Shown here in pieces: positions 54,606 through 64,000 of a DNA stretch of 64,000 nt. The position numbers and the translations under genes were made by a program. Below the pieces are notes generated by a model, which had not been told where the DNA came from, did not search any database, and worked only from the letters and a program-made list of their open reading frames with translations. Source of the DNA: Protea cynaroides. Taxonomy: Eukaryota > Streptophyta > Magnoliopsida > Proteales > Proteaceae. Position 1 is the first letter of the stretch; the number at the start of each line of letters is the position of its first letter. Location of the stretch: NCBI GenBank assembly GCA_028583415.1, contig CM053269.1:80033567-80097566 (forward strand). Direction: 5' to 3'.

Positions 54606-56259
54606 GTATCGTACCTATTAATGGCATTCCCGCCAGAGTACTCTTTGATTCTGGAGCTACTCATTCTTTTATATCTGTGTCATTTGGAAAGAAGCTAAAT
54701 CTACCCCTCAAATCCTTAGACTACAAACTGCTTGTACGATCGCCTATGGGATTAGAAGTGGAATTATAAAAAGGTTATGGATCATGTCCAGTTCTTATTG
54801 ACGAGAAAACTTTGGATGCAACCTTGATCCAACTTGAGATGGCAAACTTTGACGTCATCTTGGGAATGGACTGGTTAGCTCGGCATTCTGCAAACCTATT
54901 ATGTGCCGAAAAGAAGCTGACATTTAAAGACAAAGAAGGACTAGAGTTCAATTTTGCGGGAACCAAACCTCCCCGTAAACGAAAGCTCATACTCTCTGCA
55001 TTAAAGGCTAGGAAGTGCCTTGAGAAAGGAGCAGTTGGGTATCTAGTATCTGTGGTCGATCTTACCAAAGAAGCACCACGAATGAAGGATATTGATGTCG
55101 TGCGTGACTATCCAGATGTATTTCCTGAAGAACTACCAGGACTACCAACCGACCGCGCTACAGAGTTTGTTATAGATCTGATACCCGGAGCCGCACCAGT
55201 ATCTAAAGCACCTTATCGAATGGCTCCTACTGAACTGAAAGAATTAAAAGTACAACTACAAGAACTGCTGGACAAGGGCTACATCCGACCTAGCATATCA
55301 CCATGGGGAGCACCAGTATTATTCATAAATAAGAAGGACGGTAGTGTTCGATTGTGTATAGACTACCGAGAACTGAATAAACTGACAATCAAGAATCGGT
55401 ACCCATTGCCTCGGATCGATGACCTGTTCGATCAGTTGCAAGGTGCCAAAGTGTTTTTCAAGATCGATCTTCGGTCAGGCTACCATCAGTTGAAGATCAA
55501 AGACGGTGATATTCCCAAGACAGCATTCAGGACCAGATATGGACATTATGAATTTTTGGTCATGTCTTTTGGATTGACGAACGCACCAGCAACCTTTATG
55601 GAACATATGAATCGGGTATTCCATGATATGTTGGATACGTCGATTATTGTATTCATCGATGATATATTGGTCTACTCCAAGGACAAGGAAACTCATATAA
55701 GAATCTAAATGCTGCTCTGCAGCGATTACTGAAGGAGAAGCTCTATGCCAAATTTATAAAGTGTGAGTTTTGGCTAAAGAAAGTCATTTTTCTAGGCCAT
55801 GTTGTATCCGCTGAAGGAATTAAAGTGGATCCTAGCAAGATCGAAGCTATTGTGAAGTGGGAAGCACCGAAGAGCGTTGCAGAAATTAAAAGTTTCTTAG
55901 GTCTAGCTGGGTATTATCGACGATTTGTGGGGGACTATTCCCGAATTGCCGTACCTCTCACCAGTTTGACTAAGAAGGGCGAAAAGTTTGTTTGGACGGA
56001 TAAATGCGAGAAGAGTTTCCAAACATTGAAGGCCAGATTGATATCTGCTCCAATCTTGACTATTTCGATTCCAAGACAGCCATTTATTTTGTACACTGAT
56101 GCGTCAGGATTGAGATTAGGATTTGTACTTATGCAAGGAGAACAAGTAATTGCTTATGCCTCAAGAAAATTGAAGACACATGAGAAGAACTATCCCACTC
56201 ATGATTTGGAATTAACGATAGTAGTACATGCTGTCAAAATATGGAGACATTACTTGTAC
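54606..56259 (+). pseudogene. Protease, RT and partial RNase H of gypsy copy A
   Basis: Protease VLFDSGATHSFISVSFGK near 54640, followed by a stop at 54768. RT from 55190: YRMAPTELKELKVQLQELLD, FFKIDLRSGYHQLKI, FRTRYGHYEFLVMSFGLTNA and IVFIDDILVYSKD (catalytic Asp-Asp). A one-base deletion near 55698 shifts the frame; connection and RNase H continue at 55825-56258 (FLGLAGYYRRFVGDYSRIA, LYTDASGLRLG) and stop at HYLY, where LTR B begins. Integrase is absent from this side. Inactive. Confidence 0.92.
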
Positions 56260-57408
56260 TGTCACACCCCAATTCTGCACCAACCAGAATGGTGTGATGA
56301 ACCGTCAATAAACCAACGGTTCAACCAGGATCTCACAACAGGCTATCCCACATATGATAAACCAAAACACATTCCACATTAATCAGAGGCAATAAAGTAA
56401 ATAGAAGAAGTCTTACAGATAATGAACTGAGGTCTAATCATGATAAATAATTAATATTCCATTTATTTCCAAGTAACCAAAACATAATTTAATACATATT
56501 ACAATATCCAAATACGAAAGCTAAACACTAAACGTATCCATCGTTGAAACGCTCGCTTAACGAACCATGTTCGTCCTCCACAGCTTTCTCATTCGTAGCC
56601 TCCACCCGTTCATATGTTGGCATGTAGACATAGTCTTCAATCATAGTACCTGCAATATCATAAACTAAAAAGATTTGTGCGCGCGAGGGTCAGCTCTCCA
56701 ACTTGAGCTCAGTGAGTAGCCAAAACAATGCAACAATACATATGCATGCAAAAAGTCAATTTATATCTTTGGTCCGGTTTAAAGTTTGCAGTATGCTATA
56801 GAAAGGTTGAGGTAGCCAAAGGTCGCATTTATTGACTCCGCCTCTATACATGAGTGTGTGACGTTACCCGAAGATCACGTTTACCGTCAACTCATATGCA
56901 CCCAATCATGAACATTATATAACGAAGGTTACGTTTATTGCTATATAGTGCCATACCAACACGTAAGCCCCTGTTGGAGAGGGCTGCAAACTGGGCTCGC
57001 AACTAACCAATCCTAATGCCAAACAGTGTATCCAAGGCCTCACCCCAACATCCCTCAGAATGCCCATAGAGATAGAGCTAAGGCCCCCCCGATAGAGTCA
57101 GAGACTACAAGGACCGAGACCACCTCCCCTGATACTCTACGACATAATAGTTCTGCTAAAGTAATGGCGATACGACGATGCCAATGCACAAGACTTGAGT
57201 TAGAGATAGAGCTAAAGTGCTGAGACCCACCAAAGGTTAACGTTTATTGACGTTCTCATCACACCTCCCCTGATACTCGCTCGCATCAAGAACATCAACC
57301 ACACACATACAAGCACATGCCTATTCCTATCATCATCATCATCATCATGTTATAAACGATAAAGTAAATATGCATGAACAAATAATAGAAATATTGGATG
57401 GCATGCTG
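56260..57408 (-). mobile_element. Gypsy LTR B (minus orientation), interrupted by copy C
   Basis: Starts TGTCACACCCC within RNase H of copy A and matches the first 1.15 kb (plus-strand order) of the copy C LTR, up to 'aatattggatggcatg'. Copy C is inserted at that point, so the rest of B must lie beyond the window. Same family as A and C. Confidence 0.88.
56528..56649 (-). pseudogene. Conserved LTR mini-exon, LTR B copy (diverged, cysteines lost)
   Basis: After TTGCAG (minus strand) 122 nt are open to a TAG. The first part keeps EDYVYMPTYERVEA, equivalent to DYMN..YG.VAA in A and C, but the C-terminal CxCxxC is replaced by SERFNDGYV. Length and stop position equal those in the other three copies. 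Confidence 0.45.
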
Positions 57409-59709
57409 TGTCACACCCCGATTCCGCACACTTCAGAATGGTGTGATGAACCGCCAAATAACCAACGGTTCAACCAGGATCTCTTATAGGCTATCCCCGC
57501 GTTATCCAAACTTAACACGCATCCACAATTATAATCAGAGTAATACACAATAGCGAAAAATTTATAAATAATATGAACTGAGAACTAAGATGATATCCAT
57601 AAATAATAGCAAATTATTCTGTGATTAACCGAGACATAAATATTTAAATACCAAATACATGTCTTATAAATCCAATAAAGAAACCTACAAAAAAATATCT
57701 AATCGAATACACACGAGTTGCACTCGCAAGAGGAGTCGTGTGTATCGTCTTCAGCTCCAACTTCCATAGCTGCTACAGTTCCATACGCTGACAGGTTCAT
57801 ATAATCTTCAACAGTATATCCTGCATCATCAACTAAAAATATTCGACGTCGAGGGGTGAGCACACAACACGGCTCAGTGAGTAGCCAAAACAATGCAACA
57901 ATACATATGCATGCAAAAAGTCAATTCATATCTTTGGTCTTGGTTTATAGTTTGCAATGTGCAATAGAAAGGTTGGGTGGTCGAAGGTTAACGTTTATTG
58001 ACACCGCCTCTATACACAGGGTGTGGAAGCCCGCCCGAAGGTTAACGTTTATCGTCGTCCCCATCCACCCTACCATAACATTATACAACAAAGGTTAACG
58101 TTTATTTCTATATAATGCTATACTAACACGTAAGCCCCTGTTAGCGAGGGCTTGCAAACTGGGCTCGCTGCTAACCAATCCTAATGCCAAACAGTATATC
58201 CAAGGCCTCACCCCAGCATCCCTCAGAATGCCCATAGAGATAGAGCTAAGGCCCCCCGGTAGAGTCAGAGACTACAAGGACCGAGACCACCTCCCCTGAT
58301 ACTCTACGACATAATAGTTCCGCTAAGGTAATGGCGATACGACGATGTCAATGCACAAGACTTGAGTTAGAGATAGAGCTAAAGTCTTGAGACCCGCCAA
58401 AGGTTAACGTTTATTGACGTTCTCATCACACCTCCCCGATACTCGCTCGCATCAAGCACATCAACCACACACATACAAGCACATGCCTATTCCTATCATC
58501 ATCATCATCATCATGTTATAAACAATAAAGTAAATATGCATGAACAAGTAATAGAAATATTGGATGGCATGTTGTATGCACATTACAATCATATTCGTAT
58601 ATAATCAAACATGGCATAGGACTCAAAAAAAGAAAAATAGTTTATTATTAACCAATTTAGTTTGGGGTTAAGGTTCCTCACCTTAGCTTGCTAATAGATA
58701 CCTTTCCAAGCTTTAAAATCACCTTTATAATGTTATTATATTGCTAGCAAACCTAACAAAGTCGATAGAATTTAATTAGAATTAATTCAGAATTTAAAAA
58801 CCATTCTGTCAACTGAGGGTCGATGCTAGGGTCGATGCTAGGGTCGATGGGTCTATCGACCCTCCCTCCATTCTGAACTTCCCGAATGCTGAGGGTCGAT
58901 GGTCAGAACACCTAGGGTCGGATGGTCTATCGACCCTCGGTGCGACCCTTGGTGCACTCTGGTTTAATTTCCACTTTTAATCCATTCTTCGTGTTTGGGG
59001 TCCTATGGCTTGCTTCCTACATTCACCCAACACTCATTCCATGGTCTAGAACCATGTATAAACCATCTAGATAGTTTTCGTGCATCCTCCTATGGTTTTT
59101 CATGAAAACCTAACCATGGATGGATGGTTCGGGTTTCTCCGAAATCCTACGCTCAACCATATCTAACCTAAGGTCTGTAGAAACTCATGGAATTAGTATC
59201 CATACCTGAGAAGATTACTTTTCTCTGTAATTTCTTCTCCTTTTTGCTAAGCCTTCTTCCTAGCCTCTCTTCTTCCTCTTTTCCTTCTCCTCTCTTTCTC
59301 TCAATTCAATTAGGGTTGTGAAAGGAGTGAATATGGCTTAGGAACGTCCTTTAAATAGACTAGGAATGTCCTATAATAATCCCATTGAGATTTGGAAAGA
59401 ATCCCAACCGAAAATTAGGAAATTTCCTAATTTCAGTTTCATCAGAAATCGAGGGTCGATGATCCCGTCGACCCTAGGGTCTTAAGCTGTCCGACCCTCC
59501 CTCAAAAACTAAGGGTCGATCTTTCTGGTTTGGGAGGTCCGACCCTACTTAGCTGGGTGTGCGACCCTCCCCTAAAATTAAGTATTTTTGGGTCGATTTC
59601 ATACCTGGGATCTCGATCTCCTTCATGCCCTTGGTCCATTTGACTCAACCATGATGGGTAATCCTGGTTCAAGGTGGTAAGACCGGGTTAGATTGACACG
59701 GGTCTTACA
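57409..59709 (-). repeat. 3' LTR of gypsy copy C (2301 bp)
   Basis: Minus strand: starts TGTAAGACCCGTGTC (59709) and ends GGGGTGTGACA (57409). TATA-like TATTTAAAGG near 59355, donor-like CTCAG|GTATGG at 59205, a second donor AAG|GTGAGG near 58683, acceptor GATGATGCAG ending at 57821. Contains CGACCC/GGGTCGA clusters at 58815-58950 and 59450-59600 and an ATC/ATG trinucleotide run near 58495-58515. Confidence 0.92.
57699..57820 (-). CDS. Conserved LTR mini-exon, copy C (CxCxxC end)
   Basis: After the acceptor-like GATGATGCAG (minus strand), 122 nt encode YTVEDYMNLSAYGTVAAMEV and end THDSSCECNSCVFD, then TAG. The last 13 residues are identical to copy A although the codons differ at several third positions. 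Start codon not identified. Product unknown; the Cys pattern would suit metal binding, but that is a guess. Confidence 0.55.
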
Positions 59710-61444
59710 ACTCCCCCCAACTTATAAAAATTCCGTCCTCGAAATTGTACGTACCTTCTGAGTCAAACAAGTCAGGGTATTGCTTCCTCATAGCATTTTC
59801 TTCCTCCCATGTAATCTTTTCCATGTCTCTACTTTTCCATGTGACCTTAACATAGTAGATATCTCTGTTGCGTAGACGTTGAACCTTTCGACTAGTGATT
59901 TTCGTTGGTATTACTTCAAATGTCAAATCATCAGTCAGTTCCGGAAAATCTACTGTCAACACATGTGTTGGGTCTTTGACATACTTCTTCAATAAGGATA
60001 TGTGAAATACGTCATGCACACTTGACATAGATGGTGGTAATGCTAACTGATAAGCTACTTTTTCACGCTTAGCCCGAATCTCATATGGTCCGACATATCT
60101 TGGAATTAGTTTTCCTTTCTGTCCGAACCTCTTCAATCCTCGCATAGGCGATACTTTCAAGAATACTTTTTCGCCTACGGCGAACTCTAGATCTCTTCGT
60201 CGAGTATCTGCGTATTGCTTCTGACGGTTCGGAGCTACTCTTACTCTTTCCTTGATGATGTCGACCACTCGATAAGTCTCTTCAACAAATTCTGGTCCAA
60301 CGATACTACGTTCTCCAACTTCATTCCAAAACAAGGGAGTTCGACACTTCCTACCATAGAGTGCTTCATAAGGTGACATCTGTATAGTAGCCCGATAGCC
60401 GTTATTGTAAGCGAACTCGATCAATGGTAACTTCTCGTCCCATGATCCCTTGAAATCAATCACACATGCTCGTAGCATATCTTCTAAAATCTGAATTGTA
60501 CGCTCCGACTGTCCGTCGGTCTGTGGGTGGAATGCAGTGCTGAACTTCAATGTTGTGCCCATGGCCTTTTGCAGTCCTTCCCAAAATCTGGAAGTAAATC
60601 GTGGGTCTCTATCAGACACAATGCTTTCTGGAACACTGTGTAGCCGAACAATATTATCCACATACAACTTTGCTAACCTTTCCAGTGTATACTGGGGTTG
60701 TATCGGTATGAAGCGAGCTGTCTTAGTCAGACGGTCTACAATCACCCAAACTGCGTCAACTACTCGAGGAGTCAGTGGTAGTCCTGTGACGAAGTCCATA
60801 GTGATGCAGTCCCATTTCCATGCTGGTTCCGATAATGGTTGTAACAGTCCTGCGGGTCTTTGTCGTTCCGCCTTTACCTTCTGACAATTTAGGCATTGAG
60901 ACACGAACTTGGCTACATCTGCCTTCATTCCCCTCCACCAATACAGTTTCTTTAGATCATGGTACATTTTTGTACTTCCAGGATGTACCGAGTAGATGGT
61001 GGTATGGGCTTCTTTCATGAGTCGGTGTCTAATGTCTACACTTTCTGTTTCGGGTACACATATTCTTCCTTTGTATTTCAGTACCTTCTCGTCATCCAAG
61101 GTGAACTCAGGGTTAGTCCTACCTTTCTCAATATCTTCTTGTATTGTTCTCAGATAAGGATCTGCTTTGATAGCTGTCTTCACTTCGTCCACTATATCCG
61201 GTATAATTTTCAATGCCGCGAACATATTTGAAAATCGATGAATAAACCCTTGGCTAGCTAATTCATCCATTGTATCTATCACATATTGTTCGTTGCCGTG
61301 ATTAAACACTATTCCATTGGTATACATTGCTGCAGTCGTGCTGGTTTCTCCTTGAGATTTTATCATTGCTTTTCTGCTCAATGCATCCGTTACCATGTTC
61401 GCTTTTCCTGGATGATACTGGATATCACAATCATAGTCTTTCAA
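59705..61444 (-). CDS. Integrase with chromodomain, gypsy copy C
   Basis: 579 open codons. The start overlaps the end of RNase H (IQYHPGKANMVTDALSRK). Then the H2C2 zinc-binding domain (HTTIYSVHPGSTKMYHDLKK and CLNCQKVKAERQRPAGLLQP) and the DDE core: Asp in MDFVTGLPL, Asp in SIVSDRDPRFTSRFW, Glu in DGQSERTIQILEDML. The GPY/F region has GLKRFGQKGKLIPRYVGPYE and VHDVFHISLLKKYV, and a chromodomain-like end includes VKVTWKSRDMEKITWEEENA. The chromodomain of such integrases is known to steer insertion to heterochromatin. The stop codon lies in the first bases of the 3' LTR. This domain looks intact, although pol upstream is broken. Confidence 0.93.
   Translation of the reverse strand: MKDYDCDIQYHPGKANMVTDALSRKAMIKSQGETSTTAAMYTNGIVFNHGNEQYVIDTMDELASQGFIHRFSNMFAALKIIPDIVDEVKTAIKADPYLRTIQEDIEKGRTNPEFTLDDEKVLKYKGRICVPETESVDIRHRLMKEAHTTIYSVHPGSTKMYHDLKKLYWWRGMKADVAKFVSQCLNCQKVKAERQRPAGLLQPLSEPAWKWDCITMDFVTGLPLTPRVVDAVWVIVDRLTKTARFIPIQPQYTLERLAKLYVDNIVRLHSVPESIVSDRDPRFTSRFWEGLQKAMGTTLKFSTAFHPQTDGQSERTIQILEDMLRACVIDFKGSWDEKLPLIEFAYNNGYRATIQMSPYEALYGRKCRTPLFWNEVGERSIVGPEFVEETYRVVDIIKERVRVAPNRQKQYADTRRRDLEFAVGEKVFLKVSPMRGLKRFGQKGKLIPRYVGPYEIRAKREKVAYQLALPPSMSSVHDVFHISLLKKYVKDPTHVLTVDFPELTDDLTFEVIPTKITSRKVQRLRNRDIYYVKVTWKSRDMEKITWEEENAMRKQYPDLFDSEGTYNFEDGIFISWGEL
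59710..59725 (-). other. Polypurine tract of gypsy copy C
   Basis: Minus strand AAGTTGGGGGGAGT immediately before the LTR start TGTAAGACC. It primes plus-strand DNA and doubles as coding sequence for the last integrase residues. Confidence 0.85.
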
Positions 61445-62790
61445 TAATTCCAGTCATCTTCTTTGTCTCATATTTAACTCCTTCTGATTAAATAGATAAG
61501 TAAGACTTTTATGGTCCGACTTAATCTAAAACTTCTCTCCGTATAGGTAGTGTCTCCATATCTTGACAGCATGTACTACTGCCGCTAATTCCAAATCATG
61601 AGTGGGGTAGTTCTTCTCATGTACCTTCAACTGTCTCGATGCATACGCAACTACTTGTTCTCCTTGCATAAGCACACATCCTAATCCCAATCCCGATGCA
61701 TCAGTGTATAAGGTGAATGTCTGTCCTGGAACGGGAATGGTTAAAATTAGAGCGGATATCAATCTGGTCTTCAGTGTTTGAAAACTCTTTTCACACTTAT
61801 CCGTCCATACAAACTTTTCTCCTTTCTTGGTCAAACTGGTGAGAGGTACGGCAATCCGAGAATAGTCTTCTACGAATCTCCGATAATATCTAGCTAGACC
61901 CAGAAAACTTCTAATTTCTGAGACGCTCTTTGGTGCTTCCCACTTCACAATAGCTTCGATCTTACTGGGGTCCATTTTGATTCCTTCCGCGGATACTACA
62001 TGGCCTAAAAATGCGACTTCGCTTAGCCAAAACTCACACTTAGAAAATTTGGCGTATAACTTCTCTTTCCTTAAACGCTGTAGGGCTGCGTTTAGGTTCT
62101 TGACATGGGTTTCCTTGTCCTTGGAATATACCAATATGTCATCAATAAATACTATGACCGACGTATCCAACATGTCGTGGAAAACCCGGTTCATAAGTTC
62201 CATGAATGTTGCCGGTGCGTTAGTCAGTTCGAAGGACATCACTAAGAACTCATAATGTCCGTATCTTGTCCTGAAAGCTGTCTTCGGAATGTCACCTTCT
62301 TTAATCTTCAGTTGATGATAGCCTGATCGAAGATCGATCTTTGAAAATACCTTCGCTCCTTGTAACTGATCGAACAAGTCATCGATCCTGGGTAGTGGGT
62401 ATCGATTCTTGATGGTCAGTTTATTCAACTCTCGATAGTCGATGCATAATCGAACACTACCATCCTTCTTCTTTACGAACAACACCGGTGCTCCCCATGG
62501 GGATATACTGGGTCTAATATAACCCTTATCTAGCAGTTCTTGTAGTTGCACTTTTAATTCCTTCAGTTCAGTAGGAGCCATTCTATACGGTGCTTTTGAT
62601 ACTGGTGCGGCTCCAGGTATAAGGTCTATTACAAACTCCGTGGCTCGGTCCGGTGGTAATCCGGGTAGTTCCTCCGAAAATACATCAGGAAAGTCCCGCA
62701 CGACATCAATATCTTCCATTTGTGGCACGTCCTTGGTTAGGTCGACCACTGATACTAGATATCCGACCGCTCCTTTCTCAAGGCACTCTT
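61445..62790 (-). pseudogene. Reverse transcriptase and RNase H, gypsy copy C
   Basis: Open from 62749 to 61526: DFPDVFSEELPGLPPDRATE, YRMAPTELKELKVQLQELLD, FSKIDLRSGYHQLKI, VIVFIDDILVYSKD (catalytic Asp pair), FLGLARYYRRFVEDYSRIA and RNase H LYTDASGLGLGCVLMQGEQV. One deviation is SFELTNAP instead of the usual SFGLTNAP. After HYLYGEKF the frame meets TAG (61526) and, within 85 nt, TGA (about 61455) where relatives have Gln and Trp, before continuing in the same frame into integrase. The upstream join to protease has a one-base deletion near 62787. Confidence 0.9.
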
Positions 62791-63194
62791 AGCCTTTAAT
62801 GCGGAAAGTATGAGCTTGCGTCTCCTGGGAAGTTTGGTTCCCGAGAAACTGAATTCTGCTCCTTCTTTGTCTTTAAACGTTAGCTTCTTCTCAGCGCACA
62901 ACAAATTTGCAGAGTGTCGAGCTAACCATTCCATTCCCAAGATGACGTCAAAGTCTGCCATCTCAAGTTGTATTAAGGTTGCATCCAAGGTCTGCTCTCC
63001 AATGAGAACTGGACATGGTCCATAACCTTTCTCTAGTTCCACTTCTAATCCCATCGGTGACCGTACAAGTAATTTGTAGTCTAATGTTTTGATAGGCAAT
63101 TTGGTCTTCTTTCCAAACGACACAGATATAAATGAATGAGTAGCTCCTGAATCAAAGAGTACTCTGGCGGGTACGCCATTGATAGGTACGATAC
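62755..63194 (-). CDS. Aspartic protease region, gypsy copy C
   Basis: Begins after the intron-like segment: VPINGVPARVLFDSGATHSF with the D-S-G catalytic triplet, then FDVILGMEWLARHSANLLCA and KKLTFKDKEGAEFSFSG, the typical chromovirus protease. Retroviral-type proteases cleave the Gag-Pol polyprotein. A one-base deletion near 62787 puts the following RT out of frame. Confidence 0.85.
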
Positions 63195-63263
63195 CTGTGA
63201 TCCGTTTTTACTTAGTCTACATACTCAATCAGTGTAATTATAATCTTAAAGTTTCGGTCATAC
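63195..63263 (-). other. Intron-like 69-nt segment between gag and protease, copy C
   Basis: Minus strand: gag reads ...DVVTG across CACAG|GTATGACC; the segment ends CACAG and the protease continues GTATCGTACC. GT...AG ends, about 70% A+T, a CTGAT branch-site-like word about 45 nt before the end, and four in-frame stops. Its length is a multiple of three, so gag and pol are in the same frame on both sides; removal gives a continuous Gag-Pol frame. It is bounded by a 10-bp direct repeat TCACAGGTAT, so a duplication origin is possible. Confidence 0.6.
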
Positions 63264-64000
63264 CTGTGACCACATCGGGCGATGCGGCTGCATCCTCTGA
63301 TGTAACAGCATATACCCGTCCTTGATGTAACTGCTTCTTAGGTTTTGGACATTCTCTTGCCATATGCCCTGGTTGGTTGCAGTTATAACACTTCGGGGCT
63401 TCAGAATTTGGCTTTGGCTCTGGTTGAGCTGCTGCAGTAGACTTTGGTGCAGTTGCAAAATTCTGAGGACGGAAAGGCTTATACGTCCTGTTATTGCCTC
63501 CTTTATACGAATTCCCAGCTGGCCTTTTTATGCCTTTGTTTTGAGTGAAATAACTCTCTTTCTGGTTCGATTCAATCACTCGAGTGATTTGAACAGCTTC
63601 ATTATATACGGTCTTTTCTAATCCCAGAACATGTTCCCTGATACTTCCTCTCAGTCCCGCGACGAATCTATGGGTTTTTGTATCTTCTTCTTGCATGCTA
63701 GTTGGTGCGAAGAAAAACAGCTCTTCGTAGCGCTGTTGATACGAGTCTACGGACATCTGCCCCTGGTACAGACTCAGAAATTCCTTTTCCATTGAATCTC
63801 TGAAGCTTCTTGGGAAATACTTCTCGAAGAATGCTTCTTTATATGTAGCCCATGTCAGTAGGGCGTGCTTGGTCAATAAGTATGTCTTTGTAGATTTCCA
63901 CCAATGGTGTGCGTCGCCTTTGAGCATGAAGGTGGCGCATAGTACTTTCTCTTCCTCAGTAATAGTCATCATAAGGAAGTTCCTTTCCATCTCGTCTATC
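63264..64000 (-). CDS. Gag of gypsy copy C (N-terminus beyond window)
   Basis: The minus-strand frame is open from the window edge (first Met in window at 63990): RNFLMMTITEEEKVLCATFM, GDAHHWWKSTKTYLL and FFEKYFPRSFRDSMEKEF (retrotransposon gag capsid domain), a linker rich in Lys/Gln/Ala, then the zinc knuckle CYNCNQPGHMARECPKPKK near 63390-63340 and RVYAVTSEDAAASPDVVTG. Gag forms the particle and binds element RNA. No lesion is visible in the part seen. It continues into the protease if the 69-nt segment is spliced out; unspliced, it stops at 63238 after eight extra codons. Confidence 0.88.

Larger units (their letters stand above)
48494..56259 (+). mobile_element. Gypsy copy A (Tekay-like chromovirus), truncated at both ends
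   Basis: 5' LTR (48494-50710, start truncated), primer site, a 2.5-kb region with an antisense ORF, gag, protease, RT and part of RNase H. It stops inside RNase H at 56259, where LTR B is inserted in the opposite orientation. The RT is very similar to copy C. About 100 bp of LTR start is missing compared with C. Confidence 0.92.
57409..64000 (-). mobile_element. Gypsy copy C (Tekay-like chromovirus), continues past window
   Basis: Inserted into LTR B. From left: 3' LTR 57409-59709, purine tract 59710-59725, then on the minus strand integrase with chromodomain, RNase H, RT, protease and gag, the last running off the right edge. The 5' LTR and right TSD are outside; the 5 bases left of the element are TGCTG. 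The chromodomain after integrase and overall motif spelling suggest the Tekay/Del lineage. Pol carries one frameshift and two nonsense changes. Confidence 0.93.

Noticed and set aside
1..64000. CRISPR arrays, bacterial operons, rRNA or tRNA genes
   Set aside because: Repeats present are LTRs, microsatellites and tandem duplications; tRNA-like words are only short primer-binding sites.

Overview
This is nuclear DNA of a flowering plant. The evidence is a single-exon PPR-DYW gene (a plant organelle RNA-editing family), a cluster of plant-specific DUF247 genes, and a landscape dominated by nested Ty1/copia and Ty3/gypsy LTR retrotransposons, most of them decayed. The species cannot be named from the sequence. 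There are no prokaryotic features. One 500-base assembly gap lies at 42201-42700.

Layout. Positions 1-7300 hold overlapping copia LTR and pol remnants and a fragment of a 'putative gypsy-type transposon' ORF. Positions 7363-8674 are a compact non-autonomous LTR element (two LTRs of about 345 bp, 621 bp internal, TSD AGAAG). The PPR gene is at 10441-12117. Positions 13813-21112 are a composite minus-strand copia element, with a solo LTR inside its gag and unrelated RT and gypsy fragments between gag and the right LTR. DUF247 genes follow: one frameshifted (22278-23637), one intact (24557-25855), and a third (28268-28503 plus 38249-39286) split by a 9.7-kb copia element (28504-38248, TSD AAAGA). 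Copies two and three come from a duplication, and a MITE is present upstream of only one of them.

Positions 39529-64000 are nested retrotransposons: a gypsy RT fragment, an old copia element (40028-48488, TSD TTAAA) carrying a gypsy solo LTR (42198-44796, TSD CATAT, containing the gap), then three same-family chromodomain (Tekay-like) gypsy copies. Copy A (48494-56259, plus) is interrupted in RNase H by LTR B (56260-57408, minus), which is itself interrupted by copy C (57409 to beyond 64000, minus).

The most unusual material is in this gypsy family. (1) An antisense ORF of about 435 codons (52306-50999) lies between primer site and gag of copy A, and its start codon directly follows a textbook 3' splice site. 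(2) Every LTR copy carries, just after a TGCAG acceptor, an exon-like segment of exactly 122 nt that stays open to a stop; three of four encode a Cys-rich end (CxCxxC). (3) Each more complete LTR has a splice-donor-like site about 100-150 nt after its TATA-like sequence. (4) A 69-70 nt stop-rich, intron-like segment separates gag from protease in both A and C. Together these suggest a retrotransposon family with spliced LTR transcripts and two accessory reading frames. This is inference from sequence only.

Of the host genes, only the PPR gene and the middle DUF247 gene look intact.
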